Notes: generated from the letters alone by a model not told the origin. A stretch of DNA of 64,000 nt from VRUE01 sp963762205 (GCA_963762205.1 CAVXJZ010000002.1:186001-250000), one strand, 5' to 3'; positions 33,463 to 42,820 are shown, counted from the first letter of the stretch. Program-made: numbers and translations.

Positions 33463-33960
33463 TCAGCCCGGCCGAGTGGTGATCGGCGGCTTCTCGGCGG
33501 GGGTCGCCTCCACACGCTCGAGGTTCCTGATCGTGCGCTTGGCTTCGCGCGTGAAGATGAGCTTGCCGATCAGTTTGAAAAGTGTCCCGAAGATCCTCCC
33601 GCGGGGGTTGTGTGTGAATTCGCGGATCCAGATCATCTCGACCTCGCTTCCGCTCTTGGCCGGTGTGGCTCGGAGCTCCCAGCTGCTTCGCGCCGACTGG
33701 TAGACGTTCGAATCGGTGACGACCGCCTTGACTGAACCGGGCTGCGACCAGTCGTACCGGCATCGCTCCCAGTCGATGCCGACGCCGGCCGGTGTGCCCT
33801 CGGTGACGTCGGCGGAGGTCTGGCTGAGATCGTGGACCTCGAGGTGCGGGATCGACACGGCGGGGAAGATCTCCGCACGCCGAGCCGAGAAGTCGTAGGC
33901 GGCCGCGAGCACCCGCTCGGGGGCCAGCCGGCTGTGAGTCGTGATGTGGATCGTCGTCAT
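33463..33960 (-). CDS. SRPBCC-family protein
   Basis: A 165-aa protein with START/polyketide-cyclase-like features: HITTHSRLAPERVLAAAYDF at the N-terminus, DWERCRYDWSQPGSVKAVVTD in the middle, and a long C-terminal helix region GRIFGTLFKLIGKLIF. Proteins of this fold bind hydrophobic ligands; the ligand is unknown. It lies 17 bp downstream of the hydrolase gene, so the two are probably co-transcribed, and both are cargo of the island. Confidence 0.75.
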   Translation of the reverse strand: MTTIHITTHSRLAPERVLAAAYDFSARRAEIFPAVSIPHLEVHDLSQTSADVTEGTPAGVGIDWERCRYDWSQPGSVKAVVTDSNVYQSARSSWELRATPAKSGSEVEMIWIREFTHNPRGRIFGTLFKLIGKLIFTREAKRTIRNLERVEATPAEKPPITTRPG

Positions 33961-33977
33961 GTCGTTCCCCTCTGCGG

Positions 33978-34838
33978 TCAGGATTGGGCAGCGAGTCGGC
34001 GGGCGAAGAACTCGACCGTCGTTTCGACTGCGGCGGGCGGGATGTAGTGGCCGTGGCCGGGCAGGATCGCCAGCTCGCCGTCCGCGAGCCGCCGGTAGGC
34101 GGTGACGGCCTGCTCGACGGTGCAGAAGTCGTCGCGGTCACCGGCAAGGATCAGCGTTGGAACGGTGATCTTCGCGAGGTCGGCGTATGTGTAGCCGGGA
34201 TGCTGGGTGGTGCGCTCCCAGGAGAGGCGCAGGTATGTCCGCCAGTGCCCGTCGCCCTGACCGCTGTCCTGGTCGCGCTTCATCAGCTCGAACATCGGGC
34301 GCATCTGCTCGGAGGCCTCGAAGCCGTGTGCTGCTGCGTCCGGATCGGGCTCGGTCGCGTCGGGGCTGCCGCCGAGGATCTGGCGCATCATCGCGAACGT
34401 CGGGGCCTCGGGATCGAACTCGTCGAAGCCCGCGTGGTTGACGATCGCTCGGGCTGTGTCCGGGTGCCGGATTCCGAGGATGGTCGCGGTGATCGCGCCC
34501 TCGCTGAAGCCGGCGATCAGGGGCCGCTCGAGTCCGAGCGCGCCAATCATCGCGGCGATATCGTCGGCCAAAAGATCGAAGCTGACCGGGCCGCCGGAGT
34601 GCACGGTCCGGCCGCAGCCGCGCGTGTCCGGGGCGATCACGCGGAAGTGCTCGGCCAGTCTGTCCATGTGGCCGGCATAGGCGACGGGCACACCCGTCCA
34701 GATCGGGTTGGTGGAGACCAGGCCGCCGTGCAGCAGCACAAGCGGCTCGCCCTCCCCCTGGTCGAGGTAGTGGATGTCGATGCCGTTGGCGTGAACGCGC
34801 TGGCCGTGCGGGGCCGTGGTGCTTTCCTGGCTGCTCAT
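33978..34838 (-). CDS. Alpha/beta hydrolase (esterase/epoxide-hydrolase-like)
   Basis: A 286-aa hydrolase with oxyanion site VLLHGGLVSTNP, DTRGCGRT, nucleophile elbow IAGFSEGAITA, acid AGDRDDFCTVEQ and the catalytic His in LPGHGHYIP, so the triad is complete. ATG 34838 follows GGAGGACAC; an upstream extension would weaken the start. It forms a short unit with the SRPBCC gene and lies next to the HD-GYP/LuxR regulator. Substrate unknown. Confidence 0.85.
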   Translation of the reverse strand: MSSQESTTAPHGQRVHANGIDIHYLDQGEGEPLVLLHGGLVSTNPIWTGVPVAYAGHMDRLAEHFRVIAPDTRGCGRTVHSGGPVSFDLLADDIAAMIGALGLERPLIAGFSEGAITATILGIRHPDTARAIVNHAGFDEFDPEAPTFAMMRQILGGSPDATEPDPDAAAHGFEASEQMRPMFELMKRDQDSGQGDGHWRTYLRLSWERTTQHPGYTYADLAKITVPTLILAGDRDDFCTVEQAVTAYRRLADGELAILPGHGHYIPPAAVETTVEFFARRLAAQS

Positions 34839-34954
34839 CGTGTCCTCCAAGCCGGGTTTCAATCGCTGCGGGCAGGCTCGCAACCGAGCGACGAGCCGTC
34901 ATCGGGCGTTCGCCCGATCTTTGGGACCTCGCGGATCCGGAAAAGGTCTAGAGG

Positions 34955-36535
34955 CTAGGCGCCGTCTGCTGGCGGCGCGTCGCGCATCAGCCCGTGACGC
35001 ATCGCGAACAGGCTGGCCTGCGCGCGGTTGGAGGCGTCGATCTTGCGGTAGATGTGCTCGACGTGACTGCCTGCGGTCTTCGGCGAGATCACGAGCTGCT
35101 GAGCGATCTGCTTGTTCGACAGGCCGCGCGCCAGGAGCCTGAGCACCTCTACCTCGCGCGCGGTCAGGCCCGCAGGCCACTCGCGGCGCCGGCGGACCCT
35201 GTGCCCCGCGGCCCTTAGCACGCTGTCCACGGCTTCACCGTCGAGTCGCCCGGCGGTGACCTCTCGGCGCAACTCGCCGGCCGCGTCCTGCGCGGCGCGG
35301 GCCGGCCGGTGTGGGCGCGGCTCGCATAGCGCCTGGTACACGTCCGCCGCGGCCAGCAACCGCGCGGTCGCTCCGATCTGCTCGCCCGAAAGGCCGCGGG
35401 GATAACCGGAGCCGTCAAGTCGCTCGTGATGCTGGACCGCGATCCTGCCAAGGCCCTCCAGTGAGGGCGCGAACGCGAGCATCCGCTCGCTCAGGTACGG
35501 ATGCGTGCGCACCCGCTCGAGCTCGGACCGAGTCAGCGGCCCCGGCTTGTCCCAGACCGTGTTCGGAACCCCGAGCCGGCCGAGGTCGTAGACGCATGCC
35601 ACTCTACGAAGCTGGGCTGCGTCGGCGTCCGGCAGGCCGAAGCTCGTCGCGGCCTCGGTGACCAGCCCTCTGACGGCGTGGACGTGACCCATGATGCTCG
35701 GCGACTTCAGCTCGGCGAACTCGCCAATCGCCTCGAGCGCGAGGTCGAGCTCCTCGCCGACGACCTCACGCGCCAGCGCCGGCTCCGCCGCGATCACCGC
35801 TTCCCAGCTCGGCGTGTCATCGAGCTCGGTCAACACCATCGGTGCCTGCTCGCAGAACACGTCGACCAGATCTGGATCGAACTGCTTGCCGCTGCGCTCC
35901 CGGGCCACCATCAGCGCCGCCTCGACGCCGCCGGTGCGCCCGAACACCTCGACCACGTCCGCGAGGTTGATCAGCCGCGAGCTGACGGCGATCTCCTCGC
36001 CCTTCATCCCGTATGCGCCTTTGCCATCCCAGCGCTCGTACGTCTGTCGAAGGCTCTCGCGAACGTCCTCGCCGAGGCCCAGACGCTCTACGAGTTCGTC
36101 GGTCGCGCGGTAATGGTTCTCTGCGAGCGACTTCATCGCCCGCAGCCCGTCCCCCATGAACGCCAAACCCACCCGGGTGCGCGTAGCCAGCGGTCGTTCG
36201 GGCCCGCCGACATGCCTGAGCATGAATGAGATCGCTGGGCCGACCTTGCCCATGTCGTAGTGGTAGTGCGCGTCTCGCTTCAGGGTCGCGTCATCCCCGA
36301 ACCACTTCGCCTGCTCGTAGGCGTCGGTGTGGCACCCGACCCACGCCAGCAGACCCGAGTAGTAGACAACGCCGCGCTCGAACTCCGCCAGCCCAAGCCG
36401 CTCACCGAGCCGGAGCGCGATCAAGCACGCACGGATCATGTGCTCCATCGGCTGACCAAGCCCGAGATCGGTGCCCAGCGAGAGCAGCGCAACGAGCTCC
36501 GCCAGACGAACCCTCTCTCGAGCCACCGACGACAT
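34955..36535 (-). CDS. LuxR-family regulator with two degenerate HD-GYP-like domains
   Basis: A 526-aa cytosolic regulator. Residues 10-215 and 255-420 look like two HD-GYP-type modules. The second keeps HPYLSERML and the hallmark HHERLDGSGYPRGL, but the HDIGK motif reads VYDLGRL, so the metal-binding His is Tyr. The first keeps only YERWDGKGAYGM. The C-terminus is a clear LuxR helix-turn-helix, LTAREVEVLRLLARGLSNKQ followed by QLVISPKTAGSHVEHIYRK. It probably binds a signal (possibly a cyclic dinucleotide) and controls transcription, perhaps of the adjacent hydrolase/SRPBCC pair. This is inference. Confidence 0.82.
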   Translation of the reverse strand: MSSVARERVRLAELVALLSLGTDLGLGQPMEHMIRACLIALRLGERLGLAEFERGVVYYSGLLAWVGCHTDAYEQAKWFGDDATLKRDAHYHYDMGKVGPAISFMLRHVGGPERPLATRTRVGLAFMGDGLRAMKSLAENHYRATDELVERLGLGEDVRESLRQTYERWDGKGAYGMKGEEIAVSSRLINLADVVEVFGRTGGVEAALMVARERSGKQFDPDLVDVFCEQAPMVLTELDDTPSWEAVIAAEPALAREVVGEELDLALEAIGEFAELKSPSIMGHVHAVRGLVTEAATSFGLPDADAAQLRRVACVYDLGRLGVPNTVWDKPGPLTRSELERVRTHPYLSERMLAFAPSLEGLGRIAVQHHERLDGSGYPRGLSGEQIGATARLLAAADVYQALCEPRPHRPARAAQDAAGELRREVTAGRLDGEAVDSVLRAAGHRVRRRREWPAGLTAREVEVLRLLARGLSNKQIAQQLVISPKTAGSHVEHIYRKIDASNRAQASLFAMRHGLMRDAPPADGA

Positions 36536-36869
36536 CTCCGGGATAGCCTATGCCGCGAAGACCGCCCCCACAATGCGCAGCGACGAGCCGCTATCCCCGG
36601 GCAGCAGGCCCACGGGGCCTTGCGTTACAGGCAATGTGGGGCTGGGCCGAGCACCTCGAACCGCGCCGGAGCGCTGTCGGCCGGCTCCTGCTTCCGTTGC
36701 GCGGAGTGCATCTCGCCGTCCGGGCCGGCGCACTCCCTTTGCGCGATAAGCGGTCGTCTCGTAACCGGGGGGCGTGCAGGCGTGCAAGCACAGGCGCACA
36801 TCGAGATCCCGAAGGTGTAAGCGTTCAGCCGCCCAAGAGGACAGAACTCGAGGACGGCAACCTTTTGCC
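36536..36869. other. Gene-poor stretch of the island
   Basis: About 330 bp upstream of the HD-GYP gene and before the transposase remnant. The open frames here are short, Arg-rich and overlap one another on both strands, as expected of noncoding high-GC DNA. It must contain the promoter of the regulator gene and perhaps the end of the IS66 element; I could not identify terminal inverted repeats. Confidence 0.4.
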
Positions 36870-38259
36870 ATGGAGCGCACGGAGGCCGAGGCGCTACGAC
36901 GCGGGCCGCGAGGCTGCGTCGAGTTCCTCGTCGAGCTCACCGCCCGCTAGAGCGCCAGGTCATCGCTTGTAGGAACGAATCGAGCGCATGGAGGAGAAGC
37001 TGCGCGAGAACTCCCAGTCGCGCCGCCGTCGGCTCACCCGATAGGGCGACGACCGAGCGCTCGCCCAGTCCCCGCAAGCAGGGCGGCCAGCACGGCCACG
37101 AGGGAACGACTCGGAAGCTGTTGCCGAGGATCGCCTCGATCAGGTGATGGACCACTGGCCGGCCAGCTGCTCAAGCTGCGGGCACAACCTCGATCCCGCA
37201 ACCACGATCAGGCCGCCGCGCCCCACGGCCACAGCTCACCGAGCTGCCGGCGATTGCGGTCACCGTCACCGAGCACCGCGCCCACGCCCTGCGCTGCTTC
37301 GGGGCGCTCACACCACCGTGCCGAGCTAACGCAGGGAGCCAGGGAAAGCGCTCGGCCCACGCCTTCAGGCAGCGATCGGGCTCTTGTCGGTCCGCAACCG
37401 GATCTCCGCCGCGACGCCTCAGAGCTATGCGGATAGCTGTTTGGATGCGCGTTCTCGACGACTCGGGGGAAGCGAAGACCAGGGCCCTACGCGCCTTGGC
37501 ATCATTACGCAGAGTTGCGCGAGGCGGTAAAGGACGCCCCGGTGCTCTATGTCGATGAGACCGCCTGGAGCCACGTTCGACAACAGACTCCCTTGAAGTG
37601 AGATCTCGGTGAACTCGGCCGCGTTGCAGGTCGCCTTCCATCCGACACGAGCGCGAGAGGCCGCAGCGATCGGCGAGCGCTGCGGCGGGACCGTCTCCTT
37701 CGATCGAGGGTGGTCTATGACTATATGGATGAAGTTTGTTGGTAAGTCTGCTTGGCCCACTCTGAGTGACTTACGCCGCTACTACGAAGGCCTGGTCGAG
37801 CAGGATCGCTTCGGTGAGGAGGGGTTTGATATCTGTTGCGAGTTGTTCGTCGCCTGGCAGGCATCGCCACCCACGGTGATAGCAGGAGGCTGACACGCGA
37901 GATCGCTAAGATCAAGCGACGATGAGGGCCCGCTGGAGCCACACGACATGATGAGAACTCGCAACGGCGGCTTCCGCACCTTTGCGCGCAACGTCTCGAA
38001 GCTCTGGCCGGCGCTTTGGACCTACACCGAGGTCGAGGGGGTGGAGCCGACCAACAAGAGGGCCGAGAGGGGGCTCAGATCCGCAGTGATCTATCGCAAG
38101 ATCTCCCTCGGCAGCCAGTCGCAAGCCGGAGAGCACTTCGCCGAGCGGATGCTCTCGGTCTCACAGACCTGCCGACTGCAGGGGCGATCGCTGTTCAGCT
38201 TCTTGGTTGAGGCGCTTACGGCGAGCGCTCGGGCGAGCCCTGCTCCTTCGCTGGTCTGA
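36870..38259 (+). mobile_element. Shattered IS66-family transposase
   Basis: Fragments of an IS66 transposase lie in order but in several frames. They are: MERTEAEALRRGPRGCVEFL near the start; the zinc-binding N-terminal pieces GGQHGHEG, CSSCGHNLDP and TEHRAHALRCFG (36.98-37.32 kb); the DDE strand APVLYVDETAWSH near 37.55 kb; and the C-terminus GVEPTNKRAERGLRSAVIYR with SLGSQSQAGEHFAERMLS (37.97-38.24 kb). About 150 residues between the second and third catalytic regions are missing. In their place is unrelated sequence with a 94-aa ORF at 37609-37893 of unknown origin. It is clearly inactive. Confidence 0.82.
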
Positions 38260-38408
38260 GCGGAGAGTGCGGGAATCGCAGGCGTCGGTTGAGGCTGAAC
38301 GCTTACCGAAAGGTCCTCATTTGCAGCGATTCTGGCGGTGGCAGCGACTACCGATACCGGGCCCGATTCGTCTCTCTCAATACCACCCGAGGTGGGGCGT
38401 CAAACGCA

Positions 38409-38435
38409 GGAAATTGGCGATTCGCGCCGATTTCC
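38409..38435. repeat. 11-bp hairpin with GGAAAT/ATTTCC arms
   Basis: GGAAATTGGCG (38409-38419) pairs with CGCCGATTTCC (38425-38435), one G-T wobble, loop ATTCG. It lies in the 320-bp gap between the transposase remnant and the small secreted protein; the rest of that gap shows nothing recognisable. Confidence 0.5.
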
Positions 38436-38581
38436 CGCCGTAGGGCCTGACAACGAGCGGTTGGACTCGTTTCTGGATTGCTCGGTGAGGTGGGTGGTTC
38501 GCCGGACGGTTTTCGCAAGGAGCCCAGTAGGTGGTGGTCGGAGTTGATAGCCGATCGCGCCGGAGCAAGGAGGACTCAGGC

Positions 38582-38782
38582 ATGACACGCACGCGCAAAG
38601 TGTTCGCGGTGGCCCTGTCGACCGTGGCGCTGGCGGTGACTGCAGCGCCGTTCGCTGGAGCCAATCCATCGCCGCCCACCGAAGGAGGCAACGGCGCCGG
38701 TAAGTCCGGCCAGTGCACGGGCAAGAACTCGGAACGTCCGGCTTCCTGCAAGAGCCAGGGCGGTCCGGGCAACCAGCCATAG
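38582..38782 (+). CDS. Small secreted protein, function unknown
   Basis: A 66-aa protein with a strong ribosome site (AGGAGG, 38567) and a clean signal peptide (VFAVALSTVALAVTAAPFAGA). The mature part is about 38 residues, rich in Gly, Ser and Pro, with two cysteines (QCTGKNSERPASCKSQGG) that could form one disulfide. No family recognised. It could be a surface peptide, a toxin-like or signalling peptide. It is one of the few island genes that appears intact. Confidence 0.7.
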   Translation: MTRTRKVFAVALSTVALAVTAAPFAGANPSPPTEGGNGAGKSGQCTGKNSERPASCKSQGGPGNQP

Positions 38783-38983
38783 CGGCGAGCACCGGGCGGA
38801 GCACCCAAACCGATTGCGGGCTCCGCTCGGTGCCGTATTTCCGGCTCCATGTGGAATGCACTCCTCGCGGGGATTGACCCCGTTCCAAGCCGACCGAACA
38901 GAAAGAAAGTCGAGTGGCCCGGGGGCTGCAGTCTTGCTCCGGCTGCGCTCGGCCCCGCGTGGCGGTGAGGGCGGGAGCCCACC

Positions 38984-39370
38984 TACTCGATCGCCTTCGG
39001 CGGCGCCGTGTTCGCGGCCGTGGGATTCGTGATCGCAGCCTGGGTCAGCCTGGCCGCGGTGACGGGCGCCGACCACTGGGGGCGCGATGCCGTCTACACG
39101 CTCAACCAGCTCACGCGGTGAACTGGATCCCGTTCACGGCGGGCCTAGCATGATGGTGCTCGCAGCCGGGATCGGCGGCCTTCGCACTCTGGCGCTGCCC
39201 AAGTGGCCTCGTGGGTCGCGATTGTGCTCGGGATTGGGTTCCTGACGCCGGTCGGAGCCGCCGGGTTCCTTATTCTGCCATTCGGGGCGATTGCCGTGAG
39301 CGTGGTCCTGTACCGCGGCCAGCGCGAGTCGGCCGGCGAGACGGCCCCTGCTGCCGGGAGCCCTGCGTGA
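38984..39370 (+). pseudogene. Remnant of a small polytopic membrane protein
   Basis: Three hydrophobic pieces follow each other in different frames: GGAVFAAVGFVIAAWVSLAA with a DHWGRDAVYTLNQLT loop (to 39121), WIPFTAGLA then MMVLAAGIGGLRTLALP, and IVLGIGFLTPVGAAGFLILP followed by a polar tail ending at 39370. Together they make a plausible four-helix protein of about 130 residues with at least two frameshifts and no N-terminus. No family name assigned. Confidence 0.55.
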
Positions 39371-39559
39371 GCGCTACCGCAATCACGCGAGAACAGAAGT
39401 GCAACGACGGCCCGCCACAACATTCTCGCACTAGTCGGTGCGAACAATGCGGTCGGTCGGGGCCGCTACCGAGCGAGCCAAGCCGGGACCTGCATTTCGG
39501 GCGAGCGCGGCGTCTGGCTGCCGCCGAGGGTTGCAACCCGACGAGCGATCTCTCACCCG

Positions 39560-40459
39560 GATCACCTGGAGTATTGAGGAGGATCTCACCCCGGGCGTGC
39601 GCTGCGGCAACGACGAACCTGCCGTCGGGGGAGTAGGCGGGGTTCGAGAAATGGCCGACCGGGTTGTTCGCTCCCCCTGTTAGACGACGCCACCTCTTGC
39701 CGTTCGGTCGCATCGTGAAGAGGTCGGCGTTGGGCGCGCCGGGATAGCCGCGCACGAAGACGATCTGGTTCCCGGAGGGGCTGAAGTCAGGCTGTGAGGA
39801 CCAAGCGGCAAGCCTGGGCGTGAGAGTCGACGATCCGAGACCCGTTCGGGCGCATCGTGTGGACGTGCGGCTCCACTCCCACGATACCCTCCACGTTCGA
39901 AAGCGATGATGCGACCGTTCGGCGAGACGACCGGGTTTCGGTCACTGAAGTGGCCCGACGTGAGGCGGCGCAGCCCGCCGCCGCCGCGGCGGACGCTGAA
40001 GATGTGTTCGACATCGAAAGCCTTTTCTTCGCCGAAGGCGCCTAACGAAGCGCGAAAAGAAGATCTGGCGACCGGACCGAGAGAAAGACGGCGTTTGGTC
40101 AAAGCACGGGTCCCGTCGTCACCTCGATGACTCCGCGGCCGTTGGCGCGCGCGATGAAGACATGCCGTGCCGGAGTGCCACCGACTTCAACCGCGCGGAT
40201 GAAGACGATCCAGCGGCCGTCCGCAGAGGTCTGGGCTTCGGAATCGGTCGGATTGGTAGTCAGACGCCGCATTTGGTTCCCGTTCGTCCTGGATGGACCA
40301 GAGCCCATCTCCGGAACCGGCATCACTGCCGGCAAAGACGATCGGCGCGTGCGTCCCCGGCAGGGCCGCGCTTGCAGATCCCGCCCCCATGCACGGCACC
40401 ACAGCCCCCGTCAGGGCCGCCAGCGCCACCAGATGCTTGATTCGACTCCGCAGGACCAT
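39560..40459 (-). pseudogene. Decayed TolB/PD40-type beta-propeller protein
   Basis: A signal peptide (HLVALAALTGAVVPCMGAGS, ATG 40459) is followed in changing frames by propeller blades: GNQMRRLTTNPTDSEAQTSA with DGRWIVFIRA, GGLRRLTSGHFSDRNPVVSP with NGRIIAFER, and NGKRWRRLTGGANNPV with YSPDGRFVV. These are typical WD40-like/PD40 repeats of exported proteins. At least four frame breaks and some loss between blades make it a pseudogene. The 3' limit near 39.5 kb is approximate. Confidence 0.65.
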
Positions 40460-40565
40460 GTTGAGATCGCCCCTCGCGTGGAATCGTTGCTCGCGCGGCC
40501 CCCGCGTACAAGCGTGAAAAGTCACACACCGAACTCTACTTCGGATATTCAGTGGCTCCGCAAGG

Positions 40566-40640
40566 CGGAGGGGTCGGATCGAACCCACGAGCGTCTTGCG
40601 ACGCCTTTCTGATCGTGCGCCGCTCAGCCAGATGCCTTCG
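40566..40640 (-). tRNA. tRNA-Ser-like remnant (degenerate)
   Basis: Read on the minus strand, this has several tRNA-Ser features in order: a D-arm-like CTGGCTGAGCGGC, a short degenerate anticodon region (TCAGAAA), a perfect variable-arm hairpin GCGTC-GCAA-GACGC, a T-arm TGGGTTCGATCC one base short, and a 3' acceptor GACCCCTCCG. The 5' acceptor strand is missing and the anticodon stem does not form, so it is not a functional tRNA. tRNA fragments are common at island ends, and this one lies at the cinA edge of the 33-41 kb island. Confidence 0.35.
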
Positions 40641-40757
40641 GGCCTTGCTCGCTTGCCATCCCCTTGCTCACACTGCTTCAAAGCCTGTGAAGCAGGAGCC
40701 AAAGGGCGGCTGAAGTCTGGGGCAACTAGCCGTATGCCCTTATCGAGAAAGGCTTCG

Positions 40758-42047
40758 CTACAGGGGTGGCTCGATGCCGGTCAGGAGCGTCCGCAGCAGG
40801 TGCACGCCGACCAGCGCCGAGCGTTCGCGGATGTCGGCGCGGCCGCCGGGTATCACCGGCTCGCGGGCGATCTCCGTGCCGTCGGCCAGGCGGGCGTTGA
40901 AGCAGACGTAGCCGATCGGCTTCTCCTCGCTGCCGCCGTCGGGCCCGGCGATCCCCGTGATCGAGACCGCGACGTCGGCCTCGAAGCGCTCCAGCGCTCC
41001 CTCCGCCATCGCCGCCGCCGCCTGCGGCGAGACGGCGCCGTGACGCTCGATCAGGTCGGGATCGACGCCGAGCAGGCCTGCCTTCGCCTCGTTCGAGTAG
41101 GCGACGACGCTGCCCGCCATGTAGTCGGAGGCGCCGGGGAGGTCGGTGATCCGCGCCGCCAGCAGGCCGCCGCTGCACGACTCCGCGAGCCCCAGGCGAT
41201 GGCCCGCCAGCAGCCTCGCCACCTGGGAGTCGATCGTCTCGCCGTCCTCGCTGAAGAGCTGGGCGCGGTGGCGCTCGGCGAGGCCCCTGCGCACCGCCTC
41301 CGCGGTCGCCGCCGCATCGTCGCGGTAGCGGACGTCGATCTCGATCTCCCCGCGCCGCAGGCAGGTCGTGATCTCGACCTGCGCCAGGGCGACGCCCTCC
41401 TCCTCGATCTCGCGCAGGCTCTTGGCGATTTCGGACTCGGGGATCCCGAACATGCGCAGGGTGTAGGCGTGAAGGGGCGTGGCCCGCTCGAGCAGCGCGC
41501 GCAGCGGGGCGGTCTCCAGCGCCGCAGGCCACATCGGCTGCAGCTCGCGCGGCGGGCCGGGCAGGACGACGACGGCGCGCTCGCCGGCGGGGACGACGAG
41601 GCCCGGCGCGGTGCCGACCGGGTCGAGCGGTGTGGCGCCCTCGGGCACCATCGCCTGCTTTCGGTTCGCCTCGATGACGGCGTCCTGGTCGAATTTGAAG
41701 CGTTTGGCGAAGCCGCGCAGGATCTCGGCGATCTTCGCCTCGACCGCCTCGTCGAGGACCAGCTGGCGGCCGGTGAAGCGGGCGACGACCTCGGCCGTGA
41801 GGTCGTCGGCGGTCGGCCCCAGCCCGCCCGTGGTGACGATCAGGTCCATGCGCTCGGCGGCGAGGAAGCGCAGGGCGGCCTCGAGGTCGTCGGGACGGTC
41901 GGCGACGATCAGGATGTGGGCGACCTCGATCCCGAACTCGGCCAGCCGTTCGGAGACCCAGGGCCCGTTCCGGTCGGTGATCCGCCCGGTCAGGACCTCG
42001 GTGCCGGTGACCACGATCCCTGCCCTGACCGGGGCGGAATCGCTCAC
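40758..42047 (-). CDS. cinA: CinA-family protein (NMN amidohydrolase / ADP-ribose pyrophosphatase)
   Basis: A 429-aa two-domain protein. The N-terminal MoaB-like domain has VVTGTEVLTGRITDRNG and TTGGLGPTADDLTAEVVA. The C-terminal deamidase domain has LAESCSGGLLAARITD with the catalytic Ser and ITGIAGPDGGSEEKPIG. It salvages pyridine nucleotides. ATG 42047 overlaps the rodZ-like stop (ATGA), so it belongs to the ftsK-rodZ-cinA unit. recA/thpR, usually next, are displaced by the island. Confidence 0.93.
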   Translation of the reverse strand: MSDSAPVRAGIVVTGTEVLTGRITDRNGPWVSERLAEFGIEVAHILIVADRPDDLEAALRFLAAERMDLIVTTGGLGPTADDLTAEVVARFTGRQLVLDEAVEAKIAEILRGFAKRFKFDQDAVIEANRKQAMVPEGATPLDPVGTAPGLVVPAGERAVVVLPGPPRELQPMWPAALETAPLRALLERATPLHAYTLRMFGIPESEIAKSLREIEEEGVALAQVEITTCLRRGEIEIDVRYRDDAAATAEAVRRGLAERHRAQLFSEDGETIDSQVARLLAGHRLGLAESCSGGLLAARITDLPGASDYMAGSVVAYSNEAKAGLLGVDPDLIERHGAVSPQAAAAMAEGALERFEADVAVSITGIAGPDGGSEEKPIGYVCFNARLADGTEIAREPVIPGGRADIRERSALVGVHLLRTLLTGIEPPL

Positions 42048-42796
42048 AGGCAGGTGGGCCTTTCCGATTCCGGCAACGACGTCAGCTCTCCCCCGCGCCC
42101 GACCTCGTAGCCGAGCGGGCTGGCGCTCTCTGGAATTTCGGTCTCCTTGCCGTCGACGCGCATCGCGACCTCGCCGTTGCCGAGCGAGACCGTGAAGCTA
42201 CCGGAACGGAAGGGCCCCTCCTCGGCTCCGCCGGGAAGGACGACGCCCTCGACCAGGGGCTTGCCGCTCTGGTCGAGCAGGCAGACCCAGACTTCCGCCG
42301 TCGTCCGCAGGCTCAGCTCGATCGGCCCGCGCCCGGCCGCGGCCCGATCCGGCGCGGACTGCCTCTCGACGGGCGCCGTACCCGCGTCGGGTGGGGACCC
42401 CCCGCCCGCCTTCGGCGCAGCGCCGGGGGCGGCCGGGCCACCGCCTCCTCCCGTGTCCCAGATCAGCCCGACGACGCCGATCACCGCGACCAGGCCCACC
42501 GCCAGCGCCGCGGTCAGCGCCCGGCGCGATCCCCGTCGCGGCGCCCGCTCCGCGGCCACGGGCGGCGTCGGCACCGGCGGCGCCTCGGCCGCGAGCCGGG
42601 CGCCGTCAAGGCCGAGCTGGTCGGCGTAGGCGCGGACGAAGCCGCGCGCGTAGGCGTCCCCGGGCAGGACGTCCCAGTCTTCGGCCTCGATCGCGACCAG
42701 GAAGCGCCCGCGGATCTTGGTCGCCCGCTCGATCTCGCCGAGCTCGATGCCCTGTCGCTTCCGCGCCTCTCGAAGGGTGGCCCCGACTCCTTCCAC
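42044..42796 (-). CDS. RodZ-like helix-turn-helix membrane protein
   Basis: A 250-aa bitopic protein. The N-terminal Xre-type HTH (TLREARKRQGIELGEIERAT, then AYARGFVRAYADQLGLD) binds MreB in RodZ. A basic stop-transfer stretch precedes one membrane helix (ALAVGLVAVIGVVGLIW). A Gly/Pro linker and an outer beta-domain (AEVWVCLLDQSGKPLVEG) of DUF4115 type follow. It is probably a cell-shape or cytoskeleton link. It sits between ftsK and cinA, overlapping cinA by four bases. Confidence 0.85.
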   Translation of the reverse strand: MEGVGATLREARKRQGIELGEIERATKIRGRFLVAIEAEDWDVLPGDAYARGFVRAYADQLGLDGARLAAEAPPVPTPPVAAERAPRRGSRRALTAALAVGLVAVIGVVGLIWDTGGGGGPAAPGAAPKAGGGSPPDAGTAPVERQSAPDRAAAGRGPIELSLRTTAEVWVCLLDQSGKPLVEGVVLPGGAEEGPFRSGSFTVSLGNGEVAMRVDGKETEIPESASPLGYEVGRGGELTSLPESERPTCL

Positions 42797-42820
42797 CCCG
42801 ACATTGTCGCCCTTCGCGGC

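Noticed and set aside
37609..37893. A 94-aa ORF inside the IS66 remnant
   Set aside because: Could be part of a nested insertion, but it has no ribosome site or recognisable domain; mentioned only within the mobile-element entry.
40566..40640. A functional tRNA-Ser gene
   Set aside because: No 5' acceptor strand, no anticodon stem and a T-arm one base short; kept only as a low-confidence remnant.
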